DNA of 64,000 bases, from contig CP074390.1 in assembly GCA_022041995.1 (NCBI GenBank), forward strand, positions 2,777,771-2,841,770, given 5' to 3'. The position numbers were made by a program, and so were the translations under genes. This DNA comes from Cupriavidus necator (GTDB lineage: Bacteria > Pseudomonadota > Gammaproteobacteria > Burkholderiales > Burkholderiaceae). The notes under the pieces are model-generated. The model did not search any database, was not told the origin of the DNA, and worked only from the letters and a program-made list of their open reading frames with translations. Below are positions 35,359 through 44,467 of the stretch, piece by piece. The first letter of the stretch is position 1; each line of letters begins with the position of its first letter.

Positions 35359-38300
35359 ACGGACACGCGATCATTTCCATGCGGGCGCCACGCGCCAGGC
35401 AACTGCGCGCGAAAACGCTCGTGCTGAGCCTGCTGACCGCATTCACCGCAGCCGCCGCCGCCCAGGAGGACCCGGTCAGACTGCTGGTGGACCAGGGCAA
35501 GTACTGGCAGCAACGCGGCCGCAGCGACCGCGCCGCCGAAGCGTGGCAGAAAATCCTTCGCCTCAATCCCAACCAGCCCGAGGCGTTGTACGGCATGGGC
35601 GTGGCCGAGGCCGAGTCGGGGCGGGCCGATGCGGCACGCACCTACCTGGAGCGGCTCAAGAAGGCCCAGCCCGGCTCGCCGCTGGTGGCGCGGCTGACGC
35701 AGCTCATCACCAGCGGCGGCACCGGCCAGCAACTCGAGCAGGCGCGCCAGCTAGCGCGCAGCGGCCAGAGTGAGGAAGCGGTCAAGCGCTACCAGCAGGC
35801 CGCCGGCGGCGCCGCGCCGCAGGGCAACCTCGCGCTCGAGTATTACCAGACCCTGGGCGGCACCGCGCAAGGCTGGGAGGAGGCCCGCAAGGGCCTGGAG
35901 CAGCTCGCGCGCGCCAATCCGTCCGACCACGGCGCCCAGCTCGCCCTGGCCCAGCACCTGACCTACCGCGAATCCACCCGGCGCGAAGGCATCCGCGGGC
36001 TCGAAGCGCTCAGCAAGAGCCCCGACGTCGCGGGTCAGGCGCGCGAGAGCTGGCGCCGCGCGCTGACCTGGCTGGGCGGGCGCCCGGCCGATGCGCCGCT
36101 GTACCAGGCGTGGCTGGCCAGCCATCCCGACGATGCCACCATCCGCGCGAAGCTCGACGCGGTCAGGATCCAGCCGCAGCCACAGCAGGAAGGCGCGCGC
36201 GTGGCCGGCGCCAGCGCGAGCCCAGTGCGCCAGCTTGTGCAGCAGGGCTTCGACGCCCTCGACGCGGGCGCTCTCGAACGCGCCGGCGAGCACTTCCAGA
36301 GTGCGCTGGCGCAGCACACCGACGATGCCGACGCGCTCGGCGGCATGGGCGTGCTGCGGCTCAAGCAGGAGAAGTTTGCCGAGGCGGTGGACTATTTCGA
36401 GCAGGCCACCAGGCGCGGCGCGGGCGGCCGCTACCGCGCCGCGCAGAACAGCGCCACCTACTGGATGCTGTCCGAGCAGGCCAGCGCAGCGCGCAACACC
36501 GGCAACCGCGCCGAAGCGCGCCGCCTGCTCGAGCGCGCCATCAAACTCGACGCGCGCGAGCCCTCCGCTCAGGTCGCCCTGGCCGACCTGATGGCCGAGG
36601 AAGGCCAGTACGCGCAGGCCGAGACCGCCTACCGCCGCGTGCTCAAGCAGCATCCGGACAATCCCGACGCCACGCGCGGGCTGGTGGGCGTGCTGTCGGC
36701 GCAGAACAAGAGCGCAGAAGCGCTGGCCATGGTGCAGAACCTCACGCCGGCCCAGCAGGAGAAGGTCGGCTCGCTCGGCAAGCTGCGCGCCGACGAAGCG
36801 CGTGCCCAGGCGCGTGCCGCCCTGAAGCGTGGCGACACCGCCGGCGCGCGCCGCGCGCTCGAAGACGCCATGGCGGCCGATCCCACCAACCCGTGGGTAC
36901 GCCTGGACGCGGCGCGCGCCTTTGCCTCGGTGGGCCAGAAGGAGCAGGCGCGCGGCATCATGGACGGCCTGCTGCTGTCCAACCCCGACATGCCGGACGC
37001 ACTCTACGCCAGCGCCCTGCTGTCGGCCGAGACCGGCGACTGGCAAGCCGGGCTCGATGCGCTCGAACGGATCCCGCCGCAGAACCGCACGCGCGACATG
37101 GGCACGCTGCAGCGTCGCCTGTGGGTGCACGCCGAGGCCGAGCGCGCCGGCGAGCTGGCCGCCGCCGGCCAGCAGCGCGCCGCGCTGGCCGTGCTGCAGG
37201 AGGCCGAGCGCTATGCCCAGCAGGATGCCGACCAGCTTGGCGCGCTGGCACTGGCCTACGCCGATGCCGGCGACGAGGTGCGCGCGTTGTCGCTGATGCG
37301 CAGCGTGATGAGCCGCACGCCGCGCGCGGACGTCGGCATGCAGTTGCAGTACGCCGCCATCCTGCTCAAGACCAGGCAGGACGTAGAGCTGGCCGGCGTG
37401 CTGCGCCAGCTGGCGGGCGCCAGCATGAGCCAGCCCCAGCGGCGCGACTACGACGACGTGCGCGTGGCCTATATCGTGCGCCAGGCCGATGCGCTGACCG
37501 AAGCCGGCGACCTGGTCGCGGCCTACGACACGTTGGCCCCGGCGCTGTCCGAGCGCCCCGGCAACGGCGCCGTGCGCGCGAGCCTGGCGCGCATGTACGC
37601 GCAGGCCGGCGAGAACAAGAAGGCGCTCGCGCTGTATGAAAGCGTGCTGGAGAAAGACCCGCGCAACCTGGACCTGATGCTGGCCGCCATCGGTACCGCC
37701 ACCGCTGCCAAGGAGTTCAGCTGGGCCGAAGGCACCTTGCAGATGGCGCTGGCGCAGGCGCCCAGGTCGCCCAAGGTGCTGACCGCCGCCGGCCGCCTCT
37801 ACCGCGCGCAGGGCAAGACGTCGCGCGCGGCCGAGTATTTCCGCGCCGCGGTGGCGGCCGAGAGCGCCGCCGGCGCCCGCCCCGACGCCGCTGGCTTCGA
37901 CCGCGTCCCTGCCAACCCCTTTGTCGGCCTGCCGGGCCAACGCGGCAGCTCGCAACTGCCGCCCCCGGCTCGCCGGCACCCTATGTGGCCGTGCCGGCGC
38001 CGACCGCAGCAGCGGCCTTGCCCCCGCCGGTGATGATGCATACCAGCGCGCAGGCCTACGGCCAGCCTTATATCCCTGCGCCCCTCGGCACGGCGCCGGC
38101 CGCGGGCGCATTGGCCATCCAGCCGCAGGCCTACTACCCGCAACCGGCCAGCACACCGCAGCGCGCGCCGGCCGCCAGCAGCGCCACGCGCGGCAAGACC
38201 ACGAAGGTCGTGGCGGCTGCGCCTGCCTATCCTGCCGCGCAGGCGCAACAGCCGGCCGCGCAGTATCCGGCGCCGTTTCCGAATGCGGCGCAGTATCAGG

Positions 38301-39706
38301 CGCCGCAATACCCGGCACAGCAATACCCCGCTGCCCAGGCAGTGGCCGCAGCCGACGGCTACGGCGCCGCATCCGCCGTGCCGGCCCGCCAGCCGCTCGG
38401 TGCCCAGTCGCGCGCGCCGTGGTTGGCCGACACCGATTCGCAAGCCAACCCGACCGGCCCCAGGACAGCCCAGCAGGAACTTCAGGAAATCGAGTCCCAG
38501 CGCACCGCCACGCTCGCGGGCGGCCCCATGCTGCGCGGGCGCAACGGCGATTCCGGCATGAGCCAGCTCACCGAGTTGCAGGTCACGGCCGAGGCCAAGA
38601 TGGCGGCGGGCAACGGCAAGCTGGTGGCACGCGTGACGCCGGTGGCGCTGGATGCCGGTTCGGTCGGCGGCGACTTCAACAACGCCTCGCGCTTTGGCGG
38701 CGGTCCGCTGGCTTATGGCGTGAACGGCGCGGCGGTCAACCTGAACGGCAGCCCGCTGAAATCCACCTCGGCGGGCACGCAGAACGCCTTCGGGGTGTCG
38801 CTCGGCGTGGCCTACGAATCCGACCGTTTCAATGCCGACCTGGGCAGCACGCCGCTGGGATTCCGCTACACCGACGTCAACGCCGGTGCGCGCCTGAACC
38901 TGCCGCTGACCCAGCGCACCACGCTGTCGCTCGGCGCTTCGCGCCGGCCAGTGACGGACAGCCTGCTGTCCTATGCGGGCGTGCGCGACGAGCGCACGGG
39001 CCAGCAATGGGGCGGCGTGATGAACAGCAGCGCGCGCGCGGACGTGGGCTGGGACGACGGACTCTTCGGCATCTACGGCTACGGCGGCTACGGACTGCTG
39101 ACCGGCCACGACGTCAAGCGCAACACGCGCTGGGAAGGCGGCGGCGGCTTCTACCTGCGCGTGATCGACACCCCAGACCAGCGCCTGATGAGCGGTGTGA
39201 ACTTTACCTCGATGGGGTATGCGGAGAACCTGCGCTACTTCACCTTCGGCCAGGGCGGGTACTTCAGCCCGCAGACCTACTTCGCGGTGACGGTGCCGCT
39301 CTCGCTGTCGGGCCGCGCCGGACGCCTGGCCTACAACGTGCGTGGCGCGCTTGGCGTGCAGGCTTTCAGCGAGGACGACTCCAACTACTTCCCGACTGAT
39401 GCGGCGGCCCAGTCGGCGGCCAATGCCGCGGTGGCCGCAGCCAACAGCAAGGGCCTGACCAACGCGACCAGCGCGGTCTACCCGGGCCAGTCCAAGACCG
39501 GCCTGGCCTACAACCTGGTCGGCTCGATCGAATACCAGGCGGCGCAGCAACTCTATGTGGGCGGCCTGGTGGGCATCGACAACGCGCGCGACTATCGCCA
39601 ATGGTATGCCGGCGTCTACGTGCGTTATGCGCTGCAGCGCCAGACCGGACTGATCGCGTTCCCGCCGGTGCCGCCGCAATCCGCCGTGGGCCCACTGCCG
39701 TTCTGA
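35331..39706 (+). pseudogene. bcsC: Cellulose outer-membrane export protein, frameshifted between TPR and barrel
   Basis: Outer-membrane exporter: signal peptide (ending TAAAAAQ), a long periplasmic TPR scaffold (about residues 45-860, many AxxxYxxAL-type repeats), a Pro/Ala/Gln-rich linker, then a 16-strand barrel domain from about 1,050 (FGVSLGVAYESDRFNADLG) to FPPVPPQSAVGPLPF. The TPR frame ends at 38033; the linker and barrel frame is one base off. One base lost at the C5/G2 run 37962-37968 explains it, and restoring it gives 1,458 residues. ATG 35331 has GGGAGAAAGC; ATG 35355 overlapping the bcsZ stop is possible. If real, cellulose could not be exported. Confidence 0.9.
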
Positions 39707-39710
39707 TTGC

Positions 39711-39729
39711 GCCGCGCGGCCGGCGCGGC
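39711..39729 (+). terminator. GC hairpin after bcsC
   Basis: GCCGCG and CGCGGC form a 6-bp stem around a 7-nt GC-rich loop, five bases past the bcsC stop. A possible end of the cellulose operon; no T run follows. Confidence 0.35.
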
Positions 39730-39852
39730 ATCAATGATCGGAAAGCAGGCGCAGCCGGACGGACGGCTGCGGCGGGTGCTCAGGCCTCGGAATGGCCGCG
39801 GTGGGGGAGCCATTCGAGTCCGGAGCAAGCGCCTGGAATCCCCTACTTCGAA

Positions 39853-39903
39853 GGGATCGGCATAGCCGACGACTCGGTAGAATCAGGTTGCAGCGCACAA
39901 TAA
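39853..39903 (+). repeat. 51-bp direct repeat, copy 1
   Basis: 45 of 51 positions match copy 2 at 41117-41167; the shared core is GGTAGAATCA and GTTGCAGCGCACAATAA. It lies 70 bp upstream of the small exported-protein gene. About 20 bp later, 39923-39960 resembles the 3' end of the 65-codon gene at 41214-41411 (GGCCGCTCAAGAC then GTGCGCAC), so this is probably an internally deleted duplicate of that whole unit. Confidence 0.7.
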
Positions 39904-39972
39904 TCACTTGCAGTTCCAACGTGGGCCGCTCAAGACAAGGCCTGTGCGCACCCATTCATTAGGAGGCTGCAA

Positions 39973-40293
39973 ATGAAATTTCCATCCCTCTTGATACTCG
40001 TGCTGGTTGCCGGCGGCGCCCATGCCGGCCAGCGTCTTGGTGTGGCCAGCTACGGCCAGACGGGTAGCACGCAGTACGGCGGTGCCAGCTACGGCTCTGG
40101 CCAAATGCAAAGCTACTCCGCGGGTGGCGTGAACGCCGATATTGGGAAGCGCTATAGCGGCACAGCAGGCGGCTCCCAGTTTGGAGACACATCGTCTGAC
40201 AGAAGCGGAATGACAAGTTCCCAGCCGCGTTCACCATCTCTGTACCCGTCCATGGGCAGTTCTACACTCCAGCAGCCAAAGGCTCCGAAATGA
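39973..40293 (+). CDS. Small exported Gly/Ser/Tyr-rich protein, unknown function
   Basis: 106 residues with a classic signal peptide (MKFPSLLILVLVAGGAHAG, cleavage after AHA). The mature part is 87 residues of Gly, Ser, Tyr and Gln in loose repeats (VASYGQTGS, GASYGSGQ, and similar) with no cysteines, and is probably disordered. A strong AGGAGG site precedes the ATG by seven bases. I do not recognise a family. It follows the cellulose operon on the same strand, separated by 266 bp with its own presumed promoter, and could be a secreted matrix component, but that is inference. Confidence 0.7.
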   Translation: MKFPSLLILVLVAGGAHAGQRLGVASYGQTGSTQYGGASYGSGQMQSYSAGGVNADIGKRYSGTAGGSQFGDTSSDRSGMTSSQPRSPSLYPSMGSSTLQQPKAPK

Positions 40294-40327
40294 AGAACCC
40301 GCCCGGCGACTCCGCTGGCCATCTTGC

Positions 40328-40381
40328 CTTGACCTGCTGCGCCTCATCGCGGCATATGCCGTCGTGCTATATCAGCTTGCC
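40328..40381 (+). pseudogene. Remnant of an acyltransferase-3 gene (N-terminal signature)
   Basis: An 18-codon stretch reads LDLLRLIAAYAVVLYQLA, the opening signature of OafA/NodX-type acyltransferases (LDxLRxxAAxxVVxxH), but is surrounded by stops and unrelated frames. The usual His is Gln here. Too short to act; it may be debris of a polysaccharide-modifying gene. Confidence 0.4.
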
Positions 40382-40467
40382 CCAAGCCGCCACCGCCCGC
40401 CGATTGCTCTGAACGCAGTTTCTTCTGGTTGCGCTAAGCTGCGGCATCTTCTCTGCCCAAAGAAACC

Positions 40468-41058
40468 ATGTGGAACGCAATCAGCGATGTCGGCGATGCC
40501 GCATTGACGCTACCAGTCGCCATTGCATGCGCTGTCTGGCTGGGAATATCGGCTCCCGGCCTGGCCATCCGCTGGATACTGCTTCTGTCGGCCGGCATGG
40601 CACTCACCGGCATCACTAAAGTCCTGTACGCCGGATGCGGATTCGAGATTTCCTCGATCGGATTTCGCATGATCAGCGGGCATACGACCTTGTCGACTGC
40701 TGTCTGGACCGTCGCCATCGCACTCCTCTCCCGGGGCATGGGAGGCAACGCTGGCATCGGCGCCATCGCCGGCTTGCTTGTCGGCCTGCTGACTGCTGTC
40801 GCCAGGGTCTTCGATCATGCGCATACGGTTCCCGAAGTCATCGCGGGCTGGTTTTTGGGCGCTGCAATTGGCGCGCTCTTTGTTCGCGCTTTCACGCGCG
40901 CTGAATTCAGACCATTTCGACCGGTTGCCGCCGCTGCTGCGCTCATCCTCGTCACCACCGCGGCGTATGGAAACCACGCGCCCTTCCAGACCATGATCGA
41001 GGCACATTCACGAGGCCTGTGCGCACGTGCATTCCCCGCTGTTTCGGCCGCACGCTAA
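40468..41058 (+). CDS. PAP2-family membrane phosphatase
   Basis: A 196-residue integral membrane protein with five or six helices. PAP2 signature parts: an atypical first motif around KVLYAGCGFEISS, then FRMISGHTTLSTAVW (the SGH motif with catalytic His), then ARVFDHAHTVPEVIAGWFLG, where the third motif's final Asp is replaced by Glu. Members dephosphorylate lipid phosphates such as undecaprenyl pyrophosphate or phosphatidate. Located among surface-polysaccharide genes, a lipid-carrier role is reasonable. The start at 40468 has AAAGAAACC upstream, a weak site. It stands as a single gene. Confidence 0.75.
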   Translation: MWNAISDVGDAALTLPVAIACAVWLGISAPGLAIRWILLLSAGMALTGITKVLYAGCGFEISSIGFRMISGHTTLSTAVWTVAIALLSRGMGGNAGIGAIAGLLVGLLTAVARVFDHAHTVPEVIAGWFLGAAIGALFVRAFTRAEFRPFRPVAAAAALILVTTAAYGNHAPFQTMIEAHSRGLCARAFPAVSAAR

Positions 41059-41116
41059 CGTCAAGTGGGGAGGGACTTGAGGTCGGACCCATTCGCTTGC
41101 AGTCCCTTACTGAGGG

Positions 41117-41167
41117 GGGATCGGCCCAGCTGACGAGTAGGTAGAATCAAGTTGCAGCGCACAATAA
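41117..41167 (+). repeat. 51-bp direct repeat, copy 2
   Basis: Partner of 39853-39903, 47 bp upstream of the 65-codon membrane-protein gene. Location before small genes in both cases suggests a promoter or leader element, although no clear -35/-10 pair can be assigned. Confidence 0.7.
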
Positions 41168-41213
41168 ACCAGGAATGCGCTTCGCTCTGGGTCAACCTCA
41201 CCGGTAAGCCGCG

Positions 41214-41411
41214 ATGCTCTATTTGCTAGCGTTCGTCGCCTTCGAGGCGGCGTGGTTCGTTCCATTCCGGATTGTGTTCAAGTCTGCGCGATTCAGCGCG
41301 CTATATGCCTATCTTTCCTTGATCCCGCTTCTTGGGCCGCTTCTCTGTATCTGGATACTCGCCGCGCGGCCATGGCCGCTCAAGACCAAGGTAGTGCGCA
41401 CGTATTCTTGA
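41214..41411 (+). CDS. Small two-helix membrane protein, unknown function
   Basis: 65 residues with two predicted membrane segments (LYLLAFVAFEAAWFVPF and LSLIPLLGPLLCIWILA) separated by a short basic loop and followed by a basic tail. No family recognised with certainty. The ATG at 41214 has a GGTAAG-like site. A copy of its upstream 51-bp element and of its last 35 bp is found at 39853-39960, so the unit has been duplicated and partly deleted. Confidence 0.55.
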   Translation: MLYLLAFVAFEAAWFVPFRIVFKSARFSALYAYLSLIPLLGPLLCIWILAARPWPLKTKVVRTYS

Positions 41412-41777
41412 AAGGGAAAGCTCCCCGAAGGCCTTGGCAAAGGGGAAGCCGCTGGTGCGGAGGACCTGGACTTCAGCGCCAGGAAGAAGGCGCCGGGATA
41501 GGCCAGCCCCAATCGCGCCCGCATGCTTTCGAGCCTGCCTTATGCAAAATTCCGACAGCTGCTCAATGCGAAATGCCACCGGGCTGGCATCGAACTGCTA
41601 CGTCGCGCGACGTGGCTGGAGCGTGCATGCTGCCGCGTCGGTCGTAACTGCGCGCCGCAGGCAGAAGTTGTTGGCTGAGCCATCGTAACGACGGATCAGG
41701 GTGACAGCAAAACCGATCATTGATGACGAGTTGTGGAAGCTGATTGAACCACTAAACATTCAGAAGGAACACAGGAT
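41412..41777. other. Spacer with insertion-sequence debris
   Basis: No complete gene. Bases 41701-41754 code for TAKPIIDDELWKLIEPL, the opening of many IS5-family (IS427-like) transposases, before the frame diverges 20 bp ahead of galU. The rest has no identifiable coding sequence. Confidence 0.5.
41701..41754 (+). pseudogene. N-terminal scrap of an IS5-family transposase
   Basis: Eighteen codons starting GTG and reading AKPIIDDELWKLIEPLN, which I recognise as an IS427-like transposase start. An insertion followed by deletion next to galU would explain it and may have replaced part of the galU promoter. Confidence 0.5.
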
Positions 41778-42674
41778 ATGGACAACCGCGTTACCAAGGC
41801 CGTCTTCCCCGTCGCGGGACTGGGCACCCGCTTCCTCCCCGCCACTAAGGCGAGCCCGAAGGAAATGCTGCCCGTCGTCGACAAGCCACTGATCCAGTAC
41901 GCCGTGGAAGAAGCCATGGCCGCCGGCATTACCGAGATGATCTTTGTCACCGGCCGCTCCAAGCGCGCGATCGAGGACCATTTCGACAAGGCCTACGAAC
42001 TGGAAGTGGAGCTCGAGGCCAAGAACAAGCAGGCGCTGCTGGACGCGGTCCGTTCTATCAAGCCGGCCAACGTCGAGTGCTTCTACGTGCGCCAGCCCGA
42101 AGCACTGGGCCTGGGCCACGCGGTGCTGTGCGCAGCCAAGCTGGTGGGCGACGCGCCTTTTGCCATCATGCTGGCCGACGACCTGATCGACGGCAATCCG
42201 CCGGTGATGAAGCAGATGGTCGACATCTACAACCACTACAACTGCTCGGTGCTGGGCGTGGAAGAGATCGCGCCGGAGCAGAGCCGCTCCTATGGCGTAG
42301 TCGACGGACGCGAATGGGACGAGGGCGTCATCAAGATGTCCGGCATCGTGGAAAAGCCCGCGCCGAAAGATGCCCCCTCCAACCTGGGCGTGGTCGGCCG
42401 CTATATCCTGACGCCGCGCATCTTCGACCACCTGCGCGAGCTGAAGCCCGGTGCCGGCGGCGAGTTCCAGCTGACCGACGGGATCCAGTCCCTGCTAAGC
42501 CAGGAGCAGGTGCTGGCCTATCGCTACCAGGGCCGCCGCTATGACTGCGGCAGCAAACTGGGCTACCTGAAGGCGACCGTGGAGTTCGCGCTGAAGCACC
42601 AGGAAGTCGGCGCCGACTTCCGCAGCTACCTGGAGCAGCATGGCCATCACCCGGCAGACAGCGTGGTTGCCTGA
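41778..42674 (+). CDS. galU: UTP-glucose-1-phosphate uridylyltransferase
   Basis: Makes UDP-glucose, the substrate of the cellulose synthase upstream and of surface glycans. 298 residues. Nucleotide-binding loop VFPVAGLGTRFLPATKASPKEMLP (residues 9-32), VVDKPLIQYAVEEA, FVTGRSKRAIEDHFD, LADDLID, GVVGRYILTP and GGEFQLTDGI are all present. AAGGAACACAGGAT precedes the ATG. It is a single gene on the plus strand between insertion debris and a hairpin. Confidence 0.96.
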   Translation: MDNRVTKAVFPVAGLGTRFLPATKASPKEMLPVVDKPLIQYAVEEAMAAGITEMIFVTGRSKRAIEDHFDKAYELEVELEAKNKQALLDAVRSIKPANVECFYVRQPEALGLGHAVLCAAKLVGDAPFAIMLADDLIDGNPPVMKQMVDIYNHYNCSVLGVEEIAPEQSRSYGVVDGREWDEGVIKMSGIVEKPAPKDAPSNLGVVGRYILTPRIFDHLRELKPGAGGEFQLTDGIQSLLSQEQVLAYRYQGRRYDCGSKLGYLKATVEFALKHQEVGADFRSYLEQHGHHPADSVVA

Positions 42675-42721
42675 CAAAGCTGCCTGCCATTGAGTTGGTG
42701 AGCCCCCCTCAACCCTCTCAC

Positions 42722-42752
42722 ACCACCGTCCGTGCGGTTTCGCATACGGTGG
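42722..42752 (-). other. Strong hairpin resembling a group II intron remnant
   Basis: ACCACCGT and ACGGTGGT pair over eight bases, enclosing a second short stem (GTGCG/CGCAT). With the flanking CCCCCCTCAACCCTCTCAC, the minus-strand sequence resembles what is commonly found around group II intron domains in this group of bacteria. No reverse transcriptase is present. It could also serve as a terminator for galU. Confidence 0.4.
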
Positions 42753-42812
42753 TTCACGAACAAGACTGCAAGCGTCGCTGTTTATCCAGCAGCGATGTCA
42801 GCGCCCGTGCAA

Positions 42813-43064
42813 TCACGATTCGATACAAAGGGCGCGCGGATCCCGGTCTGCTTCTGCGGCTTTTTCGGAAACATGGTGACTCTTCAGGCGGCTGTGCATA
42901 GCCTCGCATTGCTTCAACATCGTTGCCCTGGGCGCCTCTGCTGGGCTGGCAATGCCGGCCTCGGCGGCAACGCGCAGATATGCGTGCCGGAAGACTACGG
43001 CCACGGTAACGATGAGCGTACCGATGCCCAAGGTTCGAACTGCAAGCCGGGTGTATTGCGACAT
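42813..43064 (-). CDS. Small membrane-anchored hypothetical protein
   Basis: 83 residues from MSQYTRLAVRT. One membrane segment (TLGIGTLIVTVAVVFRHAYL) is followed by a charged cytoplasmic or periplasmic tail with two Cys. No family recognised; a ribosome site is not obvious and a longer start at 43130 is possible. Kept because the helix plus hydrophilic tail is a common small-protein layout and the strand matches the downstream outer-membrane gene. Confidence 0.4.
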   Translation of the reverse strand: MSQYTRLAVRTLGIGTLIVTVAVVFRHAYLRVAAEAGIASPAEAPRATMLKQCEAMHSRLKSHHVSEKAAEADRDPRALCIES

Positions 43065-43178
43065 AGCGAAATTGGCTTGGTGACAAACAGGAATCAACGC
43101 TACTACTTGGCCAGCTACACGCGCCTCCAAGCCATTCTATGTCTGTTGAAAGAGAGGGACCGGGTCTGGATCTCGATT

Positions 43179-44300
43179 TCAGAACCCGGAGAAGCGAATG
43201 CCGATCGAGCCGTAGCCGTAGTACCGGTCCAGCTTGCCAGCGGTCGTGGCGTTATAGAGGAACGGAATGGTGCCGACGAAGTTGTACAGCGACGCCTGGC
43301 CGCGCAGGAACACCTCCACGTTCTTCACTACCGCATACGAAAGCTCCAGCCCCAGCGTATGGTTCGAGCGAATCGGCGAGTAGCCATAGGTTTCCGCGCG
43401 GCTATCGACATTGCTGCGCAGCAGGTATTGGAACTGGTAGCCCAGCCGCGCGGCGAAGTTCTCGTACTTCCAGCGCCATGAGCCGCCCAGGTTCAGGTAG
43501 CCGGCCGTGTAGTTGAAATCGTCGTTGAAATTGATCCCGAACCGGCTGGCATCAACTGCGAACGAGGCCGACTGGAGGGTGGCATTGCCAGCGCGGCACG
43601 GTGCGGCCAGCGCGCCGTTGGCGATATTGTCAGAGCCGATGGAAACATTGAAGTTGCAATTGCCTTGCTGCAGACGGGTATTGATGCTCCCGATGCTCAC
43701 ACGGCTGATCCCGAGCCCGACGAAACCCGTGAGCTGGTTGCGCTCGGTCAGCTCGCCCGAGAAGATGACGTCGGCCTGGCCCTGGACGTCATTCGCATTG
43801 TTCACCGTGAGGCTGTTGAAGGTCGTGTTGCGAACCGTGACCGGCGTCGAGCGGTTCAGGCTGCCGGAGTGGTCTCCCCATAGCGAGAAGCGCACCATGA
43901 TGCGATCGCGCGCGCCAGGCTCGGCCAGCGGGTCGTAGTGCATGGCCAACATCCAGCTGTCGATCTGGTTATGGTCTTGTCCGTAATCGATACCGCGGCG
44001 CCAGTACGTGGCCGACCCCGACCAATACGGCGAGAACTTGTAGCCCAGCATCAGCTTGCCACCGCTATAGTCGCCGGCGTTGTCCGACACGGGGCCCTGC
44101 CGCCCGCGCAGGTTGAAGACATCCACGGTGCTATTGACCATGTCGTAGCTGGCCTCCACCCGCACCGAGGTGAACTCGCCCGTGGCGGGCTCGGCCAGCA
44201 TGAATACATCGTCCGGCGCGGCGCTGGCCGCGCCCGCGCACGACAGGCCCAGCATCAGCGCGCAGGCTTGATCCAGCCGGCGCTTGCGAAACAGCTGCAT
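43179..44300 (-). CDS. Outer-membrane beta-barrel protein, unknown substrate
   Basis: 373 residues from MQLFRKRRLDQACALML. The signal peptide ends near GAASAAPDD. The rest is alternating hydrophobic/polar beta-strand sequence with aromatic girdles (KLMLGYKFSPYWSGSATYW, LGGSWRWKYENFAARLGYQF) and a C-terminal Phe (YYGYGSIGIRFSGF), the signal used by the BAM machinery. It has no recognised porin family name. ATG 44300 follows GGAG; the longer frame upstream lacks a site. It lies downstream of the large lipoprotein gene on the same strand, and the two may work together at the cell surface. Confidence 0.75.
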   Translation of the reverse strand: MQLFRKRRLDQACALMLGLSCAGAASAAPDDVFMLAEPATGEFTSVRVEASYDMVNSTVDVFNLRGRQGPVSDNAGDYSGGKLMLGYKFSPYWSGSATYWRRGIDYGQDHNQIDSWMLAMHYDPLAEPGARDRIMVRFSLWGDHSGSLNRSTPVTVRNTTFNSLTVNNANDVQGQADVIFSGELTERNQLTGFVGLGISRVSIGSINTRLQQGNCNFNVSIGSDNIANGALAAPCRAGNATLQSASFAVDASRFGINFNDDFNYTAGYLNLGGSWRWKYENFAARLGYQFQYLLRSNVDSRAETYGYSPIRSNHTLGLELSYAVVKNVEVFLRGQASLYNFVGTIPFLYNATTAGKLDRYYGYGSIGIRFSGF

Positions 44301-44467
44301 AGAAGACTCCGAGGCCGCGGGGCAAGCCTCATTCGTGGCGCGTCCCCAGGGACTCGACGCAGACACAAAAAGAACCCGGCCACCCGTGGCACTGCCCTGA
44401 GGCATGCGTCCGGATGACCGGGGGCATGGCCTTCCCCATCCTGGCGGAAGGCACCACTACGCGCCGG

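Noticed and set aside
35751..38372. 873-codon minus-strand frame
   Set aside because: Antisense to bcsC; no recognisable domains or start site.
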